A program made the position numbers and the translations under genes. Source: Bradyrhizobium sp. LTSP849 (GTDB lineage Bacteria > Pseudomonadota > Alphaproteobacteria > Rhizobiales > Xanthobacteraceae). From it: DNA of 64,000 bases. The notes under the pieces are model-generated. The model was given only the letters and a program-made list of their open reading frames with translations, ran no database searches and was not told the origin of the DNA. The stretch lies in assembly GCF_000938255.1 (NCBI RefSeq), contig NZ_JYMR01000053.1:310001-374000 (forward strand). Reading direction: 5' to 3'. Below, one piece after another: positions 30,848-39,431 of the stretch (the first letter of the stretch is position 1; every line of letters begins with the position of its first letter).

Positions 30848-33088
30848 CTACGCCGCCACCACGCGCGGTGCGGGCTCGCCGGCATCCGACGGCTGCACCG
30901 GCCTGCTGAGCATCGTCACCTCGCTGAAACCAACCGCCCTCAGCTGCTCGCACATCAGCGCGCGCGCATCCGGTTCCATCGACGCATCGGGCACCACGAC
31001 GGCGCGGGCATTCGCCGTCAGCAGTTCCGCCGGCAGATCGGAGGCACTTCCGGCATCGATCAGCACGTGATCGTAGGCGCGCAGCAGCGCGTCGATCGCA
31101 AGCGTGACCCGCGGCGATTGAAGCAGACTGCGGTCGAAGCCTGGACGGCCGGCCGCAACCAGTTGCAGCCGCGAGAGCCTGTCCTTGGTGATCACTTGCG
31201 CAAACGTAGCTTCGCCCTGCATCAGCTCGGCAAGGCCGGGAGCCATCGGATCGGCGGACACTGCGGCAATCGTCGGCGAAGATCCGGCGAGATCGACCAC
31301 GACGACGCGGGCATCGCGCGCCAGATGGCGGGCGAGCGTCAGCGTCGACAGCGTGATGGCATCGCCCGATGCGGTGCCGAGCACCGTGATCTTCTTTGCC
31401 GCAGCACCCGCGGCGCGCAGGTTCTCGGCCAATTGCCCGATCTCCGCGAATTCGCTGACAACCGCATCGGCCGTCATCTCCGGCTGTAGCGGCGCGGATT
31501 CCGCCACCACGGGATCGACGACGGGTTCATGACGAACCACTGCCGCCGCCGGAATCAGCGCGGCAACGGCACGCGGCGCGGTCTGGCGCAGGAGTTCGCC
31601 GGTGACGACGAGACCGGACGAGAGCAGCAGCGTCGCCAGCGTCGCGATCAGCACGATCGGCAGCTTCTTCGGATAGGCCGGCGTGTTCGAGACGATGGCG
31701 CGCGAAATGATGCGGCCTTCCGTCGGCGCGGTATCGATGCTCTCGCGGGTGCTGGCCTCGCGATACTTCCCAAGATACGTCTCGAGCAGGTCGCGCTGCG
31801 CCTTGGCCTCACGCTCGAGCGCGCGGAGCTGGACGTCCTGGCCGTTGGTCGACGTCGCCTGCTTCTTGAGCTGATCGAGGCTCGTGGTCAGATTGTCAAC
31901 CCGGCCGCCGGCGATCCGCGCGTCGCTTTCGAGCGAGCGCGAAATCTTGGCCGCCTCGTCGCGAATTTGGTTGTCGAGATCGCCGAGCTGCGCCTTCAGC
32001 TCCTTGATCCGCGGGTGATTGCCAAGCAGCGTGGACGATTGTTCGGCGAGCTGCGCCCGCAGCGTCACGCGCTGCTCCGACAGCCGCCGCATCAATTCGG
32101 AGTTCACGACCTCGGACGCCTCGATCGGCTTGCCGCTCTGGAGCATCTCCTTGATCAGCCGCGCCCTGGATTCCGCGTCCGCCCTCATCGAGCGCGCGTT
32201 GTTGAGCTGGGTGTTGACCTCACCCATCTGCTGGTTCGACAGGGTGGTGTTGTTGGTGCCGACGAAGAGAGACGACTTGGAACGGAAATCCTCGACCTTG
32301 GCCTCGGCGTCAGACACCTTCTTGCGCAGACTCTCGATTTCGCCCGAAAGCCACTGGCTGGCGTTGCGCGCCTGGTCCTGGCGCGCGTTCTGCTGGAGCA
32401 CGAGATAGCCGTCGGCGATCGAATTGGCGACGCGCACGGCGAGATCGGGATCCTGCGACTGGAATTCGACCACGATCACGCGCGACTTGTCGACGGCATA
32501 GGCCTGGAGGCGATCGTAATAGGCGTCGAGCACGCGCTCTTCCGGCGTCATCGAGAACGGATCGCGGCCGATGCCGACCAGCGCCGCAAGCGATTTCAGC
32601 GGCGAGACGCCTTGCAGCACCGGATCGAATTCCGGCCGCTCCGCAAGCTTGTTCTTCCTGATGATCTCGCGCGCGAGATCACGCGACAGCACGAGCTGGA
32701 CCTGGCTCGTCACGGCCTCGGGGTCGAGCGCCTGTCGCTCCTCGGTGCTGCGGTCGCTGCTCGGCCGCAGGAATACGTTTTCGCGGCCGTCGATCAGGAT
32801 GCGCGATTCGGACTTGTAGCGTGGCGTGATGAGATTGACGATGGCGACCGACGCGACGAGGGCCAGCACCGTCGGCACGATGATCCAGCTGCGCTTGCGC
32901 GCCAGCGCGCCGCCGAGCGCGTGCAGATCGATGTCACCGGATTCGGCTGGCGCCGGCTTCACGGCAACGGGCGCCGGTTTGGCTTCAACCTTGGGCTCGA
33001 TCTCAGGCCTGGCTTCGGCTTTAAGCTTCGACACAGCCCGCTCGACGACCGCCTTGTCCTTGCCGGCACGCCAGAACGCTAAACGCAT
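30848..33088 (-). CDS. Wzz/GumC/ExoP-type polysaccharide chain-length protein with degenerate kinase domain
   Basis: A 746-aa inner-membrane co-polymerase of the ExoP class. A cytoplasmic Ala/Pro/Lys-rich head is followed by TM1 (about 68-88, VPTVLALVASVAIVNLI). A large periplasmic coiled-coil part follows (about 90-470), then a conserved Pro-rich stretch and TM2 (SNTPAYPKKLPIVLIATLAT). The C-terminal module (about 560-746) keeps the BY-kinase fold: Walker A' Asp599 in VVVVDLAGSSP and Walker B Asp678 in YDHVLIDAG. The P-loop is GTASGDAITLS (571-581) without GKT, and there is no Tyr-rich tail. Probably a regulator of chain length without ATPase or kinase activity. Confidence 0.9.
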   Translation of the reverse strand: MRLAFWRAGKDKAVVERAVSKLKAEARPEIEPKVEAKPAPVAVKPAPAESGDIDLHALGGALARKRSWIIVPTVLALVASVAIVNLITPRYKSESRILIDGRENVFLRPSSDRSTEERQALDPEAVTSQVQLVLSRDLAREIIRKNKLAERPEFDPVLQGVSPLKSLAALVGIGRDPFSMTPEERVLDAYYDRLQAYAVDKSRVIVVEFQSQDPDLAVRVANSIADGYLVLQQNARQDQARNASQWLSGEIESLRKKVSDAEAKVEDFRSKSSLFVGTNNTTLSNQQMGEVNTQLNNARSMRADAESRARLIKEMLQSGKPIEASEVVNSELMRRLSEQRVTLRAQLAEQSSTLLGNHPRIKELKAQLGDLDNQIRDEAAKISRSLESDARIAGGRVDNLTTSLDQLKKQATSTNGQDVQLRALEREAKAQRDLLETYLGKYREASTRESIDTAPTEGRIISRAIVSNTPAYPKKLPIVLIATLATLLLSSGLVVTGELLRQTAPRAVAALIPAAAVVRHEPVVDPVVAESAPLQPEMTADAVVSEFAEIGQLAENLRAAGAAAKKITVLGTASGDAITLSTLTLARHLARDARVVVVDLAGSSPTIAAVSADPMAPGLAELMQGEATFAQVITKDRLSRLQLVAAGRPGFDRSLLQSPRVTLAIDALLRAYDHVLIDAGSASDLPAELLTANARAVVVPDASMEPDARALMCEQLRAVGFSEVTMLSRPVQPSDAGEPAPRVVAA

Positions 33089-33290
33089 CGAACACTCCCG
33101 CAGGGCAACGCCACTGATCTACCTCAACCGGGGCGATTACACTCCATTAAGGTTGCCGCTGGGTTAATCGCGGCATCCCGCGACCGGCGCATGCGCGCTC
33201 GTCATCGTTTGTTAACCACGAGGGCTCTTAATCTATCTCGATATTTCGAGAACTTTGTTCGGCATTCGCCGTCGAGCGCTGGTTTTAATC

Positions 33291-34424
33291 ATGCCCCCCT
33301 CTCCCGACCAGCCGCTTCGCATCCTCCACGCCGTTCGCGCTCCGGTCGGCGGCATCATTCGTCATATCCTTGACCTCGCCAACGGCCAGGTCGATCGCGG
33401 CCATCATGTCGGAATTCTCGCTGACAGCCTCACCGGCGGCGAGCGCGCCGACAAGGCGCTGGCTGAGCTCGCGCCAAGGCTGAAGCTCGGCGTGCATCGG
33501 ATCGCGATCCGCCGCGAACCATCACCGGAAGACTTTATGGTGTGGCTTCGGATGCGGCGCCTGATCGGCAAGCTCAAGCCCGACGTCATGCACGGCCACG
33601 GCGCCAAGGCCGGCGCCTTCGTCCGCATGCGGCGGCGCGCCGACGACACCATCCGCATCTACACCCCGCATGGCGGCTCGCTGCACTACCCGCTCAACAC
33701 CCTGAAGGGCGAGTTTTACGCGCGGCTCGAGCGGACGCTGATGGATGCGACCGACTTGTTCCTGTTCGAGAGCGCCTTTGCCCGCGACACCTATCAGCGC
33801 ATCGTCGGCACGCCCAAGGGCGTGGTGCATTGCGTCTTCAACGGCGTAACGCCCGAAGAATTCGAACCCGTCATCATCGCCGATGATGCCACCGACCTCG
33901 CCTATGTCGGCGAGTTCCGGCACATCAAGGGCGCCGACCTGCTGGTCGATGCGGTGGCGCGACTGCACGCGGGCGGCAAGAAGGTCACGCTGACGCTCGG
34001 CGGCGATGGCGAAGAGACCGCCGCGCTGAAGGCGCAAGTGGAGAAGCTCGGCCTTGGCGGCGCGATCCGCTTCATCGGCCACGTCAAGGCACGCTACGGC
34101 TTTTCCAAGGGGCGGCTCCTGGTCGTGCCCTCGCGCGGCGATTCCATGCCTTATGTCGTGATCGAGGCGGGTGCGGCCGGCATCCCCATGATCGCGGCGC
34201 GCGTCGGCGGCATCCCCGAGATCTTTGGCAGCGAGAGCCCGGCGCTGTTCGCAGCGAGCAACGCCGAGGCCATGGCCGAGGCGATCGCAGCCGCGCTCGA
34301 AAACCCGCAAGGAACAGCGCAGCGTGCGACATCGCTCCGCGAGCGGATATCGGCGCACTTCTCCCAGCAGGCCATGGTCGACGGCGTGCTCGCGGGTTAC
34401 CGCGCCGCATTTGCAAATCATTAA
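33291..34424 (+). CDS. Family 4 glycosyltransferase
   Basis: A 377-aa GT-B fold enzyme. The N-terminal acceptor domain starts LRILHAVRAPVGGIIRHILDLA, a GT4 pattern with the glycine-rich loop. The C-terminal nucleotide-sugar domain has VGEFRHIKGADLLVDAVARL, GGDGEETAALK and the E-x7-E motif in PSRGDSMPYVVIEAGAAGIP. It probably adds a sugar to the lipid-linked exopolysaccharide unit. ATG 33291 is preferred over a TTG 12 codons upstream. It is divergent from the ExoP-like gene and followed by the priming transferase. Confidence 0.92.
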   Translation: MPPSPDQPLRILHAVRAPVGGIIRHILDLANGQVDRGHHVGILADSLTGGERADKALAELAPRLKLGVHRIAIRREPSPEDFMVWLRMRRLIGKLKPDVMHGHGAKAGAFVRMRRRADDTIRIYTPHGGSLHYPLNTLKGEFYARLERTLMDATDLFLFESAFARDTYQRIVGTPKGVVHCVFNGVTPEEFEPVIIADDATDLAYVGEFRHIKGADLLVDAVARLHAGGKKVTLTLGGDGEETAALKAQVEKLGLGGAIRFIGHVKARYGFSKGRLLVVPSRGDSMPYVVIEAGAAGIPMIAARVGGIPEIFGSESPALFAASNAEAMAEAIAAALENPQGTAQRATSLRERISAHFSQQAMVDGVLAGYRAAFANH

Positions 34425-34522
34425 CCATCCTTAAGGCCGCTTTAGAGAATCTTCCGATTTGTCCGTTATCCGATGAGCCTGGGGGATGCCCGCCCGGGAC
34501 GTACAGCCGTGGCCCTGGGCTG

Positions 34523-36091
34523 TTGGAATGGACGTGGACGCCCGTGGAACCGCTCAACGCACGCTCGATGCTCGATGCCGCGACCAGCGCCGCGGCCAAG
34601 CCGGCTGAAACAGCCTTCGTCGAACGCCGCCGCCGGCTGACGTCGGCTGCGCTCGATGTCGTCAACCAGAAGGTCGCCCGTGCCTATTCGCCGATCGTGA
34701 TCACCGGCGTCGTGCGCGCTGCCGACTTCGTGCTGCTGAGCCTCGTCGGCATCGCCCTGTTTGTCGGCTATGTCATGCCACTGTCCGGCTTCAGCTGGGT
34801 TTATCCGGCGGAGGTCATCGCCGTCGCGGTCGCCGCCGTGGTCTGCTTTCAGGCCGCCGACATCTACCAGGTTCAGCTGTTCCGCGGGCAGCTCCGGCAG
34901 ATGACGCGGATGATCTCGTCCTGGTCGTTCGTCTTCCTGCTGTTTATCGGCATTTCTTTCTTCGCGAAATTCGGCAGCGATATCTCGCGGCTGTGGCTTG
35001 CCGCGTTCTATTTCCTCGGCCTCGCGGCGCTGGTCGCCGAGCGCCTTGTCCTCCGCTCGCTCGTGCGCAACTGGGCGCGCCAGGGCCGGCTCGACCGCCG
35101 CACCATCATCGTCGGCTCCGACCTCAACGGCGAGAAGCTGGTTGAGGCGCTCAACGCGCAGGAGGATTCCGACATCCATGTGCTCGGCGTGTTCGACGAC
35201 CGCAACGACAGTCGCGCGCTCGACACCTGCGCCGGCGCGCGCAAGCTCGGCAAGGTCGACGACATCGTCGAATTCGCCCGCCGCACCCGCGTCGATCTCG
35301 TGCTGTTCGCTTTGCCGATCTCGGCGGAGACGCGCATCCTGGAGATGCTGAAGAAGCTCTGGGTGCTACCGGTCGACATCCGCCTCTCCGCGCACACCAA
35401 CAAGCTGCGCTTCCGTCCCCGCTCCTATTCCTATCTCGGCGAGGTGCCGACGCTCGACGTGTTCGAGGCGCCGATCACCGACTGGGATCTGGTGATGAAA
35501 TGGCTGTTCGACCGCATCGTCGGTGGCCTCGCGCTGCTCGCCGCGCTTCCGGTGATGGCACTGGTGGCCTTGGCAGTGAGGCTCGACAGTCCCGGTCCCG
35601 TCCTGTTCCGGCAGAAGCGGTTCGGCTTCAACAATGAGCGCATCGACGTCTACAAGTTCCGCTCGATGTATCATCACCAGGCCGACCCGACCGCGTCGAA
35701 GGTCGTGACCAAGAACGATCCGCGCGTCACCCGCGTCGGTCGCTTCATCCGCAAGACCAGCCTCGACGAGCTGCCGCAGCTCTTCAACGTGCTGTTCTCC
35801 GGCAATCTCTCCCTGGTCGGCCCGCGCCCGCACGCCGTGCAGGGCAAGCTTCAGAGCCGGCTGTTCGACGAGGCCGTCGACGGCTATTTCGCCCGCCACC
35901 GCGTCAAACCCGGCATCACCGGCTGGGCCCAGATCAACGGCTGGCGCGGCGAAATCGACAATGAAGAGAAGATCCAGAAGCGCGTCGAGTTCGACCTCTA
36001 TTACATCGAGAACTGGTCGGTGCTGTTCGACCTCTACATTCTCCTGAAGACGCCGATCTCGCTGCTGACCAAGAACGAGAACGCGTATTGA
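34523..36091 (+). CDS. Undecaprenyl-phosphate glucose phosphotransferase (priming glycosyltransferase)
   Basis: A 522-aa polyprenol-phosphate hexose-1-phosphate transferase (WcaJ/ExoY superfamily) that starts exopolysaccharide repeat units. Four membrane spans lie at about 60-190, a nucleotide-binding-like CoA_binding_3 domain at about 195-310 ([18 protein letters not shown]), and a fifth hydrophobic segment [17 protein letters not shown]. The catalytic bacterial sugar transferase domain has [32 protein letters not shown] and [16 protein letters not shown]. The true start is unclear: TTG 34523, GTG 34544 and ATG 34568 are all in frame. Confidence 0.95.
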   Translation: MEWTWTPVEPLNARSMLDAATSAAAKPAETAFVERRRRLTSAALDVVNQKVARAYSPIVITGVVRAADFVLLSLVGIALFVGYVMPLSGFSWVYPAEVIAVAVAAVVCFQAADIYQVQLFRGQLRQMTRMISSWSFVFLLFIGISFFAKFGSDISRLWLAAFYFLGLAALVAERLVLRSLVRNWARQGRLDRRTIIVGSDLNGEKLVEALNAQEDSDIHVLGVFDDRNDSRALDTCAGARKLGKVDDIVEFARRTRVDLVLFALPISAETRILEMLKKLWVLPVDIRLSAHTNKLRFRPRSYSYLGEVPTLDVFEAPITDWDLVMKWLFDRIVGGLALLAALPVMALVALAVRLDSPGPVLFRQKRFGFNNERIDVYKFRSMYHHQADPTASKVVTKNDPRVTRVGRFIRKTSLDELPQLFNVLFSGNLSLVGPRPHAVQGKLQSRLFDEAVDGYFARHRVKPGITGWAQINGWRGEIDNEEKIQKRVEFDLYYIENWSVLFDLYILLKTPISLLTKNENAY

Positions 36092-36102
36092 GTTGATTTT
36101 CT

Positions 36103-36211
36103 CCGTCATGCCCCGGCTTGACCGGGGCATCCAGTACTCCGCAGCGCCAGCCGTTTTCTCCAATGCGCGCCGCGGAGTACTGGATCGCCCGGTCAAGCCG
36201 GGCGATGACAG
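36103..36211. repeat. Palindromic repeat of the GTCATGCCC type
   Basis: An imperfect long palindrome: CCGTCATGCCCCGGCTTGAC on the left is mirrored by GTCAAGCCGGGCGATGAC on the right, with inner arms ATCCAGTACTCCG / CGGAGTACTGGAT. It lies between two plus-strand exopolysaccharide genes. Confidence 0.82.
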
Positions 36212-36252
36212 CTAGCGTGTGTGTACCAGTTGCGTAGGCGTGTGAGCGTATA

Positions 36253-37509
36253 ATGGCGTATGCGGCGACAGCCGGGGAAATGAACGTAGCCGCACCGGCT
36301 GCGCCCGGCGTGCTGGCCCTTCAGCGCGCGCTGGTGTGGCTGGTCGGCGCCTCCGGCGCCATCGTCTTCATCGAGCCCAGCCCGTACGAGATCGTGACGC
36401 TGCTGGCCACCGTCACCTTCTTCGCCACCGGCCTGCGGCTCAAGCTCGTGCTGATGCCGCTACTGCTGGCACTGGTCCTGCTCAATATCGGTTACACCAT
36501 CAGCGCAATCCCGCTGCTCGAGCAGTCCGAAGTTGCAAGCTGGATCGCGACCTCCTGGTACATGGCGGTGACCGTGGTGTTCTTCGCCATGGTCATGTCC
36601 GAAGACACGGCGGCGCGACTCGACATGCTGCGCCGTGGCCTCGTGGTCGGCGCAATGGTCGCCTCGGTCTCGGCGATCGTGGGCTACTTCAACCTCGTTC
36701 CCGGCGGCCATGACCTCTTCACGCTCTACGAGCGCGCGCGCGGCACCTTCAAGGACCCGAACGTGCTCGGCGCCTTCCTGATCCTGCCGGCGCTGTTCTC
36801 GCTCCAGAGCGTGGTCTCGGACAAGCTCGGCAAGGCACTCCGCAACGTCATCGGCTTTGTAATCATGTCGCTGGCGATCCTGCTCGCCTTCTCCCGCGCC
36901 GCCTGGGGCGGACTGGTCCTGACCTCAGCGTTCATGCTGGCGCTAATGGTGCTGACCAGCCGCACCAACACGCAGCGCTCGCGCATCATCATCATGGCGA
37001 TCGTTGCCGCGGTGCTGGGCCTGGCGCTGATCGCGGTGCTGCTGTCATTCGACAGCATCGCCGAGATGTTCAAGCAGCGCGCGAGCTTCGACCAGAGCTA
37101 TGACGAGGGACGCTTCGGCCGGTTCGGCCGGCACATCCTCGGCGCGGAGATGGCGCTCGACCTGCCGTTCGGCATCGGCCCGCTGCAATTCCATCGCTTC
37201 TTTCCGGAGGACACTCACAATTCCTACCTGAACGCCTTCATGTCCGGCGGCTGGCTCTCCGGCGTGTGCTATCCGGCGCTGGTCTTCACCACCGTGATCA
37301 TGGGTTTTCGTCATATCTTCGTGCGCGTGCCCTGGCAGCGCGCTTATCTTGCCGTCTTCTCTGCCTTCGTCGGCACCGTCGGCGAGAGTTTTGTGATCGA
37401 CACCGACCACTGGCGGCACTTCTGGATGATGCTGGGCGCGATGTGGGGCATGATCGCAGCCGCACAGGCCTACAAGATCAGGGCTGGCGAGGACGCTTCT
37501 TCAGCTTGA
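36253..37509 (+). CDS. O-antigen ligase / polymerase-like membrane protein
   Basis: A 418-aa polytopic protein with 10-12 hydrophobic segments. The family hallmark is a large periplasmic loop after the middle of the protein (about 275-335), with RGTFKDPNVLGAFL before it, and GIGPLQF followed by the conserved HNSYLNAFMSGG at its end. By position, next to the priming transferase, glycosyltransferase and chain-length gene, it is the likely Wzy-type exopolysaccharide polymerase. Its last 32 nt overlap the convergent marR gene. Confidence 0.88.
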   Translation: MAYAATAGEMNVAAPAAPGVLALQRALVWLVGASGAIVFIEPSPYEIVTLLATVTFFATGLRLKLVLMPLLLALVLLNIGYTISAIPLLEQSEVASWIATSWYMAVTVVFFAMVMSEDTAARLDMLRRGLVVGAMVASVSAIVGYFNLVPGGHDLFTLYERARGTFKDPNVLGAFLILPALFSLQSVVSDKLGKALRNVIGFVIMSLAILLAFSRAAWGGLVLTSAFMLALMVLTSRTNTQRSRIIIMAIVAAVLGLALIAVLLSFDSIAEMFKQRASFDQSYDEGRFGRFGRHILGAEMALDLPFGIGPLQFHRFFPEDTHNSYLNAFMSGGWLSGVCYPALVFTTVIMGFRHIFVRVPWQRAYLAVFSAFVGTVGESFVIDTDHWRHFWMMLGAMWGMIAAAQAYKIRAGEDASSA

Positions 37510-38017
37510 GATCGGGACGCTTCTCCGGCGGTGTATCAAGCAGGCCCTTCAGCGCCGCGGTCGCCGCCAGCACGCCCTTGTAGCCCTCGGTCGCGAAACG
37601 CAGCAGCAGCCGCAGCTCCTCGTCCGAATAAGCGCTCCAGACCTTCTCCATCGCCTGCTGCATCGGCACATAAAGCTCGCCAATCTTCATGGCCTTCTCC
37701 GGCACGACGGCGATGAAAACCTTGCGGCGGTCGGTCTCGTCGCGCTCACGACGCACAAGGCCAGCCTTCTCGAGCCGGTCGACCACGCCGGTGATGGCGC
37801 CGGTCGTGAGCCCCGTGACCTCGGCGAGCCGGCCTGCGGTGACGCGTCCCTCTAGGTACAGGATGTCCATGCATTCGAGATCGGAATTGGCAATTCCGGC
37901 AACGTTCGCAACGGTCTGGCCATAGAGCACGCCCTGCGCGGACGACCGGCGCATCGCCTCCTCGACCTCCTGCAACAATTTCGCGCGCGCCTTCGTCCTT
38001 GACAAGGCTGACCTCAT
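37478..38017 (-). CDS. MarR family transcriptional regulator
   Basis: A 179-aa winged-helix repressor-type protein. The DNA-recognition helix and wing are seen in GRLAEVTGLTTGAITGVVDRLEKAGLVRRERDETDRRKVFIAVV. A Lys/Arg/Pro-rich tail (KRPDLKLKKRPRQP) is unusual and overlaps the end of the ligase gene on the other strand. It is divergent from the FAD monooxygenase gene, with palindromic sites in the gap, so it probably controls that gene and itself in response to an aromatic compound. Confidence 0.92.
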   Translation of the reverse strand: MRSALSRTKARAKLLQEVEEAMRRSSAQGVLYGQTVANVAGIANSDLECMDILYLEGRVTAGRLAEVTGLTTGAITGVVDRLEKAGLVRRERDETDRRKVFIAVVPEKAMKIGELYVPMQQAMEKVWSAYSDEELRLLLRFATEGYKGVLAATAALKGLLDTPPEKRPDLKLKKRPRQP

Positions 38018-38049
38018 ATCTTAGTCGATATATATCTTAGTTGCTAAGA
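38018..38049. promoter_or_regulatory. Probable MarR operator in a divergent promoter
   Basis: TCTTAG-TTG-CTAAGA (38035-38049) is a perfect palindrome. TATCTTAG occurs twice as a direct repeat (38018-38025 and 38033-38040). The cluster directly abuts the marR start and lies 53 nt before the monooxygenase ATG, ideal for repression of both. Confidence 0.6.
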
Positions 38050-38101
38050 GATTTAGCGACCGTAATTTCTCCTATCACCACGGAAGCATCCGGAGCAAGC
38101 C

Positions 38102-39298
38102 ATGTCCAACCGTCCCCGCAAGGCCCTGATCATCGGCGCCGGCATCGCCGGTCCCGTCACCGCGATCCTGCTGCGCCGCGCCGGCATCGAGTCCGCGATC
38201 TACGAAGCGTGGCCCTACTCCAAGGGCATCGGCGGCGGCCTCCAAATCGCGCCGAACGGCATGCATGTCATGGATGAGATCGGACTTGCCGGCGAGTTGA
38301 TCAGCCGCGGCTCCATCGCGGATTCCTTCGACTTCTACTCGCAGGAAGGCCGAAGGCTCGGTTCGATCAACCGCGACATGGCGCGGCGCTTCGGCCAGCC
38401 CTCGGTCAACGTCTGCCGCGCATCGCTGAACGAGATGTTGATCGACAAGGCCTGGTGTTCCTGCGTCTCGCTCTATTTCGACAAGCGGCTGATCAAGATC
38501 GAGGACCGTGGCGACCAGCCGATCGTCGCCTATTTCGCCGACGGTACCACCGCCGAAGGCGATTTCCTGATCGGCGCCGACGGCGTGCACTCGGTGGCGC
38601 GGCGCCAGGTAATCCCCGACGGACCCGTCCCGTTCAATACCGGCCTGATCGGCTTCGGCGGCTTCGTGCCGCATGCGGTGCTCAACGGCAGGCCGATCGG
38701 CCAACACGTCGAGACCACGTTCGGGCAGAGCGGCTTCTTCGGCTACGGCTATTGCAGCCCGGATCCGAGCGACGGCGTGATGTGGTGGAGCACCCAGCCT
38801 TCACATGGCATGGATGCCGCGATGTTCCGCGCGCTCGATGAGACGACGCTGAAGCAGCATCTGCGCGGCTTCCATCACGGCTGGCACGATCCTATCCCGG
38901 ATATCATCGAGGCGGCCGAGAACATCGTGGTCACCGATACGCTCGACGTCGCCACCTTGCCGACCTGGTCGCGCAAGCGCTCGCTGCTGATTGGCGACGC
39001 CGCGCATGCGACGAGCCCGCATGCCGGCCAGGGTGCCTCGCTGGCACTGGAAGACGCGATGCGGCTCGCCCGTCTGATGCAGGACGGCCAGGAGCTCGGT
39101 GTCACCTTCCAGAACTTCGAGGCCGAGCGTCGCCCGCGCGCCGAGAAGATCGTCGCGCTGGCCCGCCGCAACGGCAACAGGAAGCGAGAATTCAGCGCCA
39201 CCGGCGCCTGGGTCAGGAATCAGATGATGAAATGGCTGTTGCCGCTGGGCTCGAAGAGCATGGATTTCATGTACGCGTATGACGCGCGGGCGGTGTAG
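38102..39298 (+). CDS. FAD-dependent monooxygenase (aromatic hydroxylase type)
   Basis: A 398-aa group A flavoprotein. FAD binding: ALIIGAGIAGPVTAILLRRAG near the N-terminus. The DG motif: FLIGADGVHSVARRQV (about 157-172). The second FAD motif: LLIGDAAHATSPHAGQGASLALEDA. It likely hydroxylates an aromatic ring with NAD(P)H and O2. No ring-cleavage genes are adjacent, so the substrate is open. Likely regulated by the divergent MarR protein. Confidence 0.92.
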   Translation: MSNRPRKALIIGAGIAGPVTAILLRRAGIESAIYEAWPYSKGIGGGLQIAPNGMHVMDEIGLAGELISRGSIADSFDFYSQEGRRLGSINRDMARRFGQPSVNVCRASLNEMLIDKAWCSCVSLYFDKRLIKIEDRGDQPIVAYFADGTTAEGDFLIGADGVHSVARRQVIPDGPVPFNTGLIGFGGFVPHAVLNGRPIGQHVETTFGQSGFFGYGYCSPDPSDGVMWWSTQPSHGMDAAMFRALDETTLKQHLRGFHHGWHDPIPDIIEAAENIVVTDTLDVATLPTWSRKRSLLIGDAAHATSPHAGQGASLALEDAMRLARLMQDGQELGVTFQNFEAERRPRAEKIVALARRNGNRKREFSATGAWVRNQMMKWLLPLGSKSMDFMYAYDARAV

Positions 39299-39308
39299 CG
39301 ACGATCAC

Positions 39309-39415
39309 GGTGTCATCGCCCGCGAAGGCGGGCGATCCAGTATTCCAGAGACTGTAGTGATTGAACCGAGAGGCCGCGGCGTACTGGATGCCCCGCCTTC
39401 GCGGGGCATGACACC
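39309..39415. repeat. Palindromic repeat of the GTCATCGCCC type
   Basis: Ends GGTGTCAT/ATGACACC enclose mirrored segments CGCCCGCGAAGGCGGGCGATCC and GGATGCCCCGCCTTCGCGGGG, with an asymmetric centre. It fills the gap between the convergent monooxygenase and saccharopine-dehydrogenase-like genes. Confidence 0.82.
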
Positions 39416-39431
39416 GTCTTTGACGCAGCCG

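Noticed and set aside
31529-33082. A 517-codon plus-strand frame over the ExoP-like gene
   Set aside because: Antisense shadow; the minus-strand product has clear transmembrane and kinase-fold features.
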